A DNA stretch of 13,670 bases. Origin: Candidatus Eiseniibacteriota bacterium (GTDB lineage: Bacteria > Eisenbacteria > RBG-16-71-46). Location: the NCBI GenBank assembly GCA_005893365.1, contig VBPB01000074.1, positions 1-13,670 on the forward strand. The letters are read 5' to 3'. The notes beneath the pieces were generated by a model. The model saw only the letters and a list, made by a program, of their open reading frames with translations. It did not search any database and was not told where the DNA came from. Shown here piece by piece: positions 1-9,422 of this stretch. The translations under genes were made by a program, and so were the position numbers. How positions within the stretch are numbered: the stretch's first letter is position 1; the number at the start of each line of letters is the position of its first letter.

Positions 1-108
1 CTGCGTCGGCGGGTGTTTGCGCTGTTGCCTCTTCGCCCAGATGTAGACCAGAGCGGGTGGGACGACGATCCACGGCAGCACGAATAGCAAGAATTCCCTG
101 ACGGTCAT
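1..108 (-). CDS. Small membrane protein, 3'-truncated by window edge
   Basis: This is the third gene of a minus-strand operon and runs off the left edge of the window. The 36 visible codons begin MTVREFLLFVLPWIVVPPAL and hold one hydrophobic segment at about residues 5-23, followed by a basic stretch (KRQQRKH) that should stay in the cytoplasm. The start is well supported: a perfect AGGAGG lies at 115-120, six bases before the ATG, and the upstream gene stops only 13 nt before it. No family is recognised. The same strand, tight spacing and membrane character suggest that it works with the two upstream membrane proteins. The true length cannot be known from this window; it could be a miniprotein ending just outside. 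Confidence 0.6.
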   Translation of the reverse strand, partial: MTVREFLLFVLPWIVVPPALVYIWAKRQQRKHPPTQ

Positions 109-121
109 CGCCCGCCTCCTC

Positions 122-700
122 TCACCCTTGACGCCCCGGGCCGGCCTTGCCCATGGCGTCGTTCGGGGTCTTCCCACTCGAGACTTCGCCACTCGCCGAA
201 TAGTGGAACTTGAGAATCCAGACCCACAATCCGTAGAGAAAGGGCATGAGCGGCCATCGCAACTGTGTGGGCGGAGTTGGCCAGTGCACCTGGCTGAGCA
301 AGTCCCAACCGACCATCGTCACCACGAAAGCTGGGAAGGCGGCGCTGAGGGCATCACGGTGGATCCGACGATCGAGCTCATCGCCCGTGCGGACTTCCCG
401 ACGCCATGCGACGACGAACCAAGCAAGGGGGACGAGTGGTGCGACCTTGGCCGCGATGCGGACGCCGCGCGCCACGGAAGCCATGAGAAAGGCATTCTCG
501 GCGCCCATATAGACCAAGGCGAAGGCCAAGGCGGCCCATCCGGACTGCAGCCATTTGCGGTCGAGTGGCAGCGGATCAGGCCTCATGATTTGGGCCAGCT
601 CGGGGTGCCTGCGTCGGAACCAGCGCCACAGGAGAAACCACACGACGCAAGTCATGCCGACGGTGCTCGCGATGACCAGGAGTTGCGTCTTCACCGACAT
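122..700 (-). CDS. Multi-pass membrane protein, paralogue of the upstream gene
   Basis: A 192-residue integral membrane protein with about five hydrophobic segments (near residues 6-25, 55-75, 85-99, 117-137 and 149-165) and a hydrophilic tail. A cytoplasmic-looking stretch at 104-122 reads RTGDELDRRIHRDALSAAF. It matches the stretch RSLDEFQQRVQLEALAIAF of the preceding gene at 8 of 19 positions, and in both it leads into a membrane segment. I chose the ATG at 700 over the GTG at 706 because the purine-rich GAGAGGGGG lies about five bases before the ATG but touches the GTG. It is the second gene of the operon, 13 nt after the first and 13 nt before the third. Its sequence is less GC-rich than its neighbours (one 60-nt block near 181-240 is 50% GC), which may mean different ancestry. 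Function unknown. Confidence 0.75.
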   Translation of the reverse strand: MSVKTQLLVIASTVGMTCVVWFLLWRWFRRRHPELAQIMRPDPLPLDRKWLQSGWAALAFALVYMGAENAFLMASVARGVRIAAKVAPLVPLAWFVVAWRREVRTGDELDRRIHRDALSAAFPAFVVTMVGWDLLSQVHWPTPPTQLRWPLMPFLYGLWVWILKFHYSASGEVSSGKTPNDAMGKAGPGRQG

Positions 701-713
701 CCCCACCCCCCTC

Positions 714-1103
714 TCACCGATACCGCCGGTTGGCGATCAGCAGGCCGACCGCCCACAACGCCACCATCATCGGCCAGACCATGGCGCCCCATTCGATGTT
801 GGGCAGGCCCGCGTTGACCAGGAAGCCGTAGGCGGTGGCGAGGACACCGGTGCCGGCGAAGGCGATGGCCAGGGCCTCGAGTTGGACGCGCTGCTGGAAC
901 TCGTCCAGCGACCGGAGGCGGAGGATCGAGGTCACGATCACGGCACCGGTGGCGAGGCCCTCGACCGCCGCCAGCGCGATGCGCATCGCGGAGCCGCGCT
1001 CGAACGAGCGGGAGAACAGCGCGGCACCGACCACGATCAGCGCGCAGCCCAGCGAGAAGGCGATGAAGCGCGGGCTGTAGCACGACGACAACGGCCTGCT
1101 CAT
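714..1103 (-). CDS. Four-helix membrane protein with DEFQQRV-type motif
   Basis: First gene of the minus-strand operon, 129 residues. Hydrophobic segments lie near residues 13-31, 43-62, 76-99 and 107-124. Between the second and third is the polar stretch RSLDEFQQRVQLEALAIAF (64-82), the part shared with the next gene. The frame is open nine codons further upstream, but the ATG at 1103 is preferred: it has a GGAGGGGG tract at a usual distance and gives a leader of about 40 nt from the predicted promoter. Small membrane proteins with this kind of motif are, as I recall, often found beside short XRE-type regulators. No regulator is seen here, although one could lie left of the window. Function unknown. 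Confidence 0.75.
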   Translation of the reverse strand: MSRPLSSCYSPRFIAFSLGCALIVVGAALFSRSFERGSAMRIALAAVEGLATGAVIVTSILRLRSLDEFQQRVQLEALAIAFAGTGVLATAYGFLVNAGLPNIEWGAMVWPMMVALWAVGLLIANRRYR

Positions 1104-1148
1104 GGGCTTCCCCCCCTCCCCGGCGGCCACTCCTCACCGCCCGAAAGC

Positions 1149-1177
1149 AGTGTAAAGCGGCCTTGTCTATGTGTCAA
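1149..1177 (-). promoter_or_regulatory. Sigma70-type promoter of the membrane-protein operon
   Basis: On the minus strand TTGACA (1177-1172) and TACACT (1154-1149) are separated by exactly 17 nt. The -35 is a perfect consensus and the -10 matches TATAAT at 4 of 6 positions. Transcription would start near 1142, about 40 nt before the ATG at 1103. The AT-rich character stands out in this GC-rich region. Confidence 0.75.
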
Positions 1178-1189
1178 GTATACTTGACA
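1172..1189. promoter_or_regulatory. Perfect 18-bp palindromic operator over the -35 box
   Basis: TGTCAAGTATACTTGACA is its own reverse complement over all 18 bases, and its left end is the minus-strand -35 hexamer TTGACA. A dimeric regulator bound here would cover the -35 and block RNA polymerase, so repression is the natural reading. The regulator is not encoded in the window. This is inferred from geometry only. Confidence 0.65.
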
Positions 1190-1220
1190 GGCGCGGTCCA
1201 GACGGGGGACCAGCGCGGCG

Positions 1221-1248
1221 TGCCAACTGGCCGCGCGGCCAGTCGGCA
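1221..1248. repeat. 28-bp near-perfect palindrome (hairpin A)
   Basis: The two 14-base halves are reverse complements except at one pair (A1225 with C1244). That pair would be a U-G wobble in a minus-strand transcript. Outer arms are TGCCAACTG and CAGTCGGCA, closely matching the arms of the next palindrome. It lies downstream of the peptidase gene on its coding strand and may help terminate or protect that transcript. A REP-like repeat is an alternative reading. Confidence 0.6.
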
Positions 1249-1255
1249 TGGGCTG

Positions 1256-1281
1256 GCCAACTGTCCCCGGGGACAGTTGGC
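1256..1281. repeat. 26-bp perfect palindrome (hairpin B)
   Basis: The 13-base halves GCCAACTGTCCCC and GGGGACAGTTGGC are exact reverse complements with no loop. The outer GCCAACTG arm is shared with the palindrome at 1221-1248, only seven bases away, so the pair looks like two related elements with different cores. GGGGACAGT recurs at 1315-1323. It could be a REP/BIME-like repeat, a protein-binding site or a transcript-end hairpin; no T-run follows it. Confidence 0.6.
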
Positions 1282-1325
1282 ATGACGAAGACTGAACATC
1301 GCGCCACTCGCCGCGGGGACAGTCG

Positions 1326-1345
1326 AACGCGCCCCGGGGCGCGTT
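1326..1345. repeat. 20-bp perfect palindrome (AACGCGCCCC / GGGGCGCGTT)
   Basis: A loopless, perfect inverted repeat, third in the cluster counting from the operon side of the gap. It does not share arms with hairpins A and B. A GGGGACAGT copy lies just before it (1315-1323). Confidence 0.5.
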
Positions 1346-1407
1346 GAAACGCAGCCATCTCCAGAGATAGTTGGGCGCGTCCCGCGGGCGAACGCCGGCG
1401 TCAGGCT

Positions 1408-1421
1408 CCGATGGCCATCGG
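1408..1421. repeat. 14-bp perfect palindrome CCGATGGCCATCGG
   Basis: Perfect self-complementary 14-mer 62 nt beyond the stop of the peptidase gene on its coding strand. It may be part of its 3' end or a binding site. Palindromes of this length are less surprising than the longer ones nearby. Confidence 0.4.
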
Positions 1422-1482
1422 GCCGCGGCGTGAGCCACCCGCGGCCCCAGGGAGGTTCAGCGGCGGATGGTGGGTCCTGCCA

Positions 1483-3498
<2,016 letters not shown>

Positions 3499-3534
3499 GG
3501 CGGGCTCCTGGAAGGGCGTGGGCGGCAGAGCGGC

Positions 3535-3563
3535 AGGATAGCAGGGGGCCCGGCGACGGGGAA
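3535..3563 (-). promoter_or_regulatory. Probable promoter of the S9 peptidase (extended -10)
   Basis: On the minus strand TGC-TATCCT (3543-3535) forms an extended -10, with a weak -35 TTCCCC (3563-3558) at 17 nt spacing. The start would be near 3529, leaving a leader of about 30 nt before the ATG at 3498. Confidence 0.4.
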
Positions 3564-3574
3564 TACGCCCCGTC
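3555..3574. promoter_or_regulatory. Inverted repeat GACGGGG-6-CCCCGTC between divergent genes
   Basis: Perfect 7-bp arms around AATACG, in the 143-bp gap between the peptidase and aceE and overlapping the predicted peptidase -35. It could be an operator for one or both genes. GC-rich 7-bp arms also arise by chance here. Confidence 0.3.
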
Positions 3575-3600
3575 CGCCCGCGCTCGGCCGGGTTTTGCGG

Positions 3601-3633
3601 TATCCTCCCCGGTCCGAACCCCCTCGCGAGGTG
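3601..3633 (+). promoter_or_regulatory. aceE ribosome-binding site with possible -10
   Basis: GAGGTG at 3628-3633 lies eight bases before the aceE ATG and supports that start. TATCCT at 3601-3606 is a possible -10, but no -35 is seen at 16-18 nt, so the promoter part is weak. Confidence 0.35.
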
Positions 3634-3641
3634 CCATTCCC

Positions 3642-6362
<2,721 letters not shown>

Positions 6363-6411
6363 GGGCCGCGGCGGCGTCCCGAGAGCCAGGAGCCCACAGG
6401 CAGGCGTAACC

Positions 6412-6594
6412 CTCAGGCCGTGCCTTCCGTGGCGGGGGCGAGCCGACAGGGGCTCCCCGGGAGACCGCTCGGCTTCGCCGTCCTGGCGAAGCCTTCGCTT
6501 GTCCTCGCCCCGCTCCGCCTCCCGGCTGCGCGGGGCTGCGGAGTCTCCCGGAGAGCCCCTATCGGCCCGCCCCCGCCACGGCTGGACGCCTGAG
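6412..6594. repeat. Large inverted-repeat element, potential three-way junction
   Basis: Outer arms 6429-6465 and 6543-6579 are 37 nt long and complementary at 34 positions. The stem continues weakly outward to CTCAGGC (6412-6418) and GCCTGAG (6588-6594). The interior holds two hairpins: a perfect 9-bp stem at 6471-6479/6485-6493 with a 5-nt loop, and a 7-bp stem at 6507-6513/6530-6536. The drawn structure is a long stem with two side hairpins. It carries no convincing gene. It may end aceE transcription, and it resembles a REPIN/MITE-like dispersed repeat. A structured RNA is also possible. No flanking target duplication was identified. Confidence 0.65.
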
Positions 6595-6641
6595 TCCATC
6601 CAGGCGACCCCCGGGCCGTGACAGGGCCTTCAGATTCAGGC

Positions 6642-6668
6642 CCAAGTCTTGACCTTCGCTGCCGATAA
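6642..6668 (+). promoter_or_regulatory. Sigma28 (FliA)-like promoter of the SPOR gene
   Basis: The -10 GCCGATAA (6661-6668) is identical to the enterobacterial FliA consensus. The box exactly 11 nt upstream, CCAAGTCT (6642-6649), matches TAAAGTTT at 5 of 8. Transcription would start near 6675, about 32 nt before the ATG at 6707. No sigma70 promoter of comparable quality was seen in the gap. Confidence 0.5.
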
Positions 6669-6706
6669 CGGGGTGAACCCCCGAACGGCCATGTGGCAGG
6701 GAGATC

Positions 6707-7783
6707 ATGTCGAGGCATCGCCGTAGGCAGAAGACCAACCGCAAGGCGCCCGCGCCGCTCCGCCGGAGCGACACGCCAGGGGTCCATCCGCCGGAGGCAC
6801 CGCGGCCACGGCTGGAGCCGCTGGACGACATCCCCGACCTCCCCGTCACGCCGCAGGGCGCTTTCGAGCTGCCTACCGCGCCGTCCGGGGACCTCCCGCC
6901 GGAGACCCGCGAATGGGTCTCGCGCTTCTTGCCGACGCTGGGTCCCGGGATGTCGCCTGGGGCGGGGCCGGACGACGGGTTCGAGCCGGTCGACGAGCCG
7001 GCAACGCCATCCGAGCCGGCTCCGGCACCGTCGCCGGTATCGCCATCCGCGTCGGCGCCGACGCCGGCCGCCGCGCCGGCGCGTCAGGCGCCCGTGACGG
7101 GTTCCGTGCCCGTGGCGGAGGAACCCTCGGCTCCGGCTCCGCTCCGCGTGTCGGCGGCGGAGCCCCGCGGCGGGCGGGCGGGGCGCGACGGACGCGGTCG
7201 CGGGGGCTCGCCGGTCACCGCCATCGCCATCACGGTCGCGGTACTCGCGGTCGTGGTGCTCCTGATCCGCGAGCGGACCCGCCTCGCGCCGGCCTCCCCG
7301 GGCGCGATCACCACCTCGGCGCCGGCGGCGCCCGCCGTCCCGGCCACATCCGACGCGGTCCCGGAGGCGTCCCCGGGTCCGGCCCAGACTCCGGCGCCCG
7401 CGGCGACCCAGGTCGAATCGGCGCCGGCGGTGCACGCCCCCGCCGTGTCGGTCACGGCAGCGCGCGCGCATGCGCCGCCGGTGGCGCTCGCGCCGCCGGC
7501 GACGGCCGAGGCCACGCCCGCGGTGGTGGCTGCGACGCCGCGGTTCACGCTCGAGGTGGCGACGTTCATCTTCGAGGATCGGGCGCAGGCCGAGCGCGAC
7601 CGCCTCGCCGCGGCCGGACACGAGGTCTCGGTGCGGTCGGAGGGGCAGGACAGCTCGCGGGTCTATCGGGTGCTGCTCGGGCGGTTCGCGAGCCGCGCGG
7701 CGGCCAATCGCGCCGCCGAGCCGTTGCTGTCGGCGGGGACGGTCCAGCAGGCACGCGTCGTCCGCCTGCCGAAACCCGAGTAG
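6707..7783 (+). CDS. Bitopic SPOR-domain protein
   Basis: 358 residues with a layout like FtsN or DamX. A basic cytoplasmic start (MSRHRRRQKTNRK) leads into a Pro/Ala-rich disordered region. One membrane helix lies at about 168-187 (SPVTAIAITVAVLAVVVLLI), followed by a long Ala/Pro linker (190-277). The C-terminal SPOR domain is at about 279-356 (FTLEVATFIFEDRAQAERDRL ... YRVLLGRFASRAAANRA). SPOR domains bind denuded peptidoglycan at division sites, so a periplasmic cell-wall role is likely; the partner is unknown. AGGGAG sits just three bases before the ATG, a short spacing. The sigma28-like promoter upstream hints at co-expression with motility genes. The low-complexity linker makes homology outside the SPOR domain uninformative. 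Confidence 0.85.
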   Translation: MSRHRRRQKTNRKAPAPLRRSDTPGVHPPEAPRPRLEPLDDIPDLPVTPQGAFELPTAPSGDLPPETREWVSRFLPTLGPGMSPGAGPDDGFEPVDEPATPSEPAPAPSPVSPSASAPTPAAAPARQAPVTGSVPVAEEPSAPAPLRVSAAEPRGGRAGRDGRGRGGSPVTAIAITVAVLAVVVLLIRERTRLAPASPGAITTSAPAAPAVPATSDAVPEASPGPAQTPAPAATQVESAPAVHAPAVSVTAARAHAPPVALAPPATAEATPAVVAATPRFTLEVATFIFEDRAQAERDRLAAAGHEVSVRSEGQDSSRVYRVLLGRFASRAAANRAAEPLLSAGTVQQARVVRLPKPE

Positions 7784-7793
7784 CCGCGACCTC

Positions 7794-7822
7794 CGCCGCC
7801 GCGCAGCGCGAGCGCGGCGGCG
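7794..7822. terminator. Hairpin between convergent genes
   Basis: A perfect 11-bp stem, CGCCGCCGCGC with GCGCGGCGGCG, closes a 7-nt loop in the 45-nt gap between the SPOR gene and the acetyltransferase stops. Its place suits a bidirectional terminator, although no T-run follows on either strand. Confidence 0.5.
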
Positions 7823-7828
7823 CGCCGA

Positions 7829-8473
7829 TCAGGCGCCCGGCGGCTGGTCGTGCCGGCCCTTGAGACGGGCCTCGATCCGCGCCTTCACCGACGGCCACTC
7901 CTCGTCGACGATGCTGTAGTACACCGTGTCCCGCACGCGGCCGCGCTGCGTGAGCATGTGCTTGCGCAGGATGCCCTCCTCCTTGGCGCCGAGCCGGGCG
8001 ATCGCCGCGCGCGACTGGAGATTCAGCACGTCGGTCTTGAGCTCGACGCGCATGCAGCCCATGGTCTCGAAGGCGTGCGTGAGCATCAGCAGCTTGGCCT
8101 CGGTGTTGAGCGCCGTGCGTTGCCACGGACGGCCGATCCAGGTCCAGCCGATCTCGGCGCGGCGGTTGACCCGGTCGATGCGGCCGAAGCGCGTGCTCCC
8201 GACCACCCGGCCCGTCGCCTTGTCGATGGTGGCGAAGGGCAGGGTGCGGCCCTGGGACTGCTCGCGCAGGGCGGATTCCATGTAGTGCCGCAGGTCCTCG
8301 GGCGTGCGGATGTCGGCCGCGGTCCAGCGCCAGAGTTCCGGGTCCTTCGCGACCTCCCACAGTGCCGCGTGATGCTCCATCGTCATCGGCTCGAGGCGGA
8401 CGTGCTGGCCATCGAGGGTGACCGGGGCCACGGTCATGGGGGCGCGTTCGGTGGTCACGGGCGAGCCTCCCAT
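7829..8473 (-). CDS. GNAT N-acetyltransferase, RimJ/RimL type
   Basis: 214 residues of the GNAT family, RimJ/RimL-like (Acetyltransf_3) group, which move acetyl from acetyl-CoA to an amine, often a protein N-terminus or an amino compound. After a short leader, VTLDGQHVRLEPMTMEHHAALWEV starts the domain. GRVVGSTRFGRID and AEIGWTWIGRPWQRTALNTEAK cover the core strands and the acetyl-CoA loop, and MRVELKTDVLNLQSRAAIARLGAKEEG is the typical final helix-strand part. The frame is open 50 codons further up, but that stretch is Arg/Ala-rich and unlike the family. GGGAGGGG seven bases before the ATG at 8473 supports the shorter form; Met13 is another possible start. It stands alone, divergent from the MIP gene. 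The substrate is unknown. Confidence 0.9.
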   Translation of the reverse strand: MGGSPVTTERAPMTVAPVTLDGQHVRLEPMTMEHHAALWEVAKDPELWRWTAADIRTPEDLRHYMESALREQSQGRTLPFATIDKATGRVVGSTRFGRIDRVNRRAEIGWTWIGRPWQRTALNTEAKLLMLTHAFETMGCMRVELKTDVLNLQSRAAIARLGAKEEGILRKHMLTQRGRVRDTVYYSIVDEEWPSVKARIEARLKGRHDQPPGA

Positions 8474-8771
8474 GCGTGAGCCCCTCCCTTCGTCGTCCCG
8501 GGTCCACGCTCGTGCCTCGGTGCTTCCGACATCGAACCTCCCTGGGTTGCGCCGGCGCGGCGCGTCCGTCGGCGCGCGGCGTGAACCGGCCACGCGGTCG
8601 GCCGGCGTGACGCCGACGCTCACCTATACCACAGCGGCGAGGGTCGATGAATCGGCGCGCCGGCGGGCGGCGCCGGGCCGCGGCGACCGCCGTCCGGCTG
8701 GCAACCGCGCGCCGGATGGGCGAGAGTCTGCGGGTCACCGGCTGGACCGCACCCAATCCCGGGAGGCTCGC
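8474..8771. other. Intergenic gap between divergent GNAT and MIP genes
   Basis: 298 nt without a convincing gene. It holds a possible minus-strand promoter (8623-8651) and a short palindrome CGGCGT-G-ACGCCG (8603-8615) just beside its start site, which could be an operator. Open frames that cross it are N-terminal over-extensions of the two flanking genes. No clear plus-strand promoter for the MIP gene was found. Confidence 0.5.
8623..8651 (-). promoter_or_regulatory. Possible promoter of the acetyltransferase gene
   Basis: On the minus strand TGG-TATAGG (extended -10, hexamer 8628-8623) follows a weak TTCATC (8651-8646) by 17 nt. It is one of the few AT-rich spots in the gap. The leader would be about 140 nt. 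Confidence 0.35.
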
Positions 8772-9407
8772 GTGCGCAACTACCTGACCGAGTTCATCGG
8801 CACCTTCTTCGTCGTCCTCACGATCGGGCTCACGGTCGTCGGCGGCACGCCGCTCGCTCCGCTGGCGATCGGCGCCGCGCTGGTGATCATGGTGTACATG
8901 GGCGGGCACGTCTCGGGCGCCCATTACAACCCGGCGGTGACGCTCGCGGTGATGCTGCGCGGCAAGCTGGAGGCCAGGGAGGCCGTGCCCTACATGCTCG
9001 CCCAGCTCGCCGGCGCCGTCGTCGCGGCGCTCGCGACGCGCGCCATCACCGGCCAGACCTTCGCCCTCGCGCCCGCGCCGAACGCCTCGATGGCCGGCGC
9101 CTGGCTGGTCGAGGTGCTCTTCACCTTCGCGCTCGCCCTGGTGGTCCTGAACGTCGCCACCTCCTCCCGGACGCAGGGGAATTCCTACTACGGGCTGGCC
9201 ATCGGCTTCACGGTCATGGCCGGGGCCTTCGCCGGGGGCCCGATCTCGGGCGGCGCGTTCAATCCGGCCATCGGCGTCGGGCCGATCCTGGTGCACGCCC
9301 TGCTGGGCGGCGGCTCGCTCGGCCACGTCGCGCTCTACATCGTGGGCCCGCTGGCGGGCGCGATCCTCGCGGCGATGGTGTTCCGTGTGCAGGAGTCGGA
9401 GGCGTAG
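8772..9407 (+). CDS. MIP (aquaporin/glycerol facilitator) family channel
   Basis: 211 residues with six membrane helices and two half-helices, the MIP fold. The first NPA (HYNPAVTL) is at 53-55 and the second (FNPAIGVGP) at 164-166. The start is a GTG at 8772 with GGGAGG five bases upstream; this gives MRNYLTEFIGTFF, the normal family N-terminus, while the longer open frame adds unrelated sequence. The second NPA is followed by Ile167 where aquaporins have the filter arginine. Placed without gaps against E. coli AqpZ from memory, the four filter positions (Phe43, His174, Thr183, Arg189) become Ile33, Ala152, Gly161 and Ile167. The pore should be wide and non-polar, so water specificity is doubtful and the solute is unknown. 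It converges on metH, with 15 nt between the stops. Confidence 0.92.
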   Translation: MRNYLTEFIGTFFVVLTIGLTVVGGTPLAPLAIGAALVIMVYMGGHVSGAHYNPAVTLAVMLRGKLEAREAVPYMLAQLAGAVVAALATRAITGQTFALAPAPNASMAGAWLVEVLFTFALALVVLNVATSSRTQGNSYYGLAIGFTVMAGAFAGGPISGGAFNPAIGVGPILVHALLGGGSLGHVALYIVGPLAGAILAAMVFRVQESEA

Positions 9408-9422
9408 GTCCCGGGCGCCTGG

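Noticed and set aside
1100..1438. 112-codon minus-strand frame in the palindrome region
   Set aside because: It runs through the palindromes and over the operon promoter, lacks a family resemblance and a good ribosome site, and ends inside the first operon gene.
6669..6683. Small CGGGG-CCCCG hairpin in the SPOR gene leader as a riboswitch
   Set aside because: Only a 5-bp stem with no further conserved architecture; at most it affects translation.
8474..8623. 50-residue N-terminal extension of the acetyltransferase
   Set aside because: Arg/Ala/Pro-rich and unlike the family; a good ribosome-binding site sits before the internal ATG at 8473.
8418..8771. 118-residue N-terminal extension of the MIP channel
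   Set aside because: It overlaps the acetyltransferase gene on the other strand and precedes the normal MIP N-terminus; the GTG at 8772 has GGGAGG in place.
7566..9326. 586-codon minus-strand frame across the MIP, gap and GNAT regions
   Set aside because: It overlaps three confident features in shadow frames and has no coherent domain.
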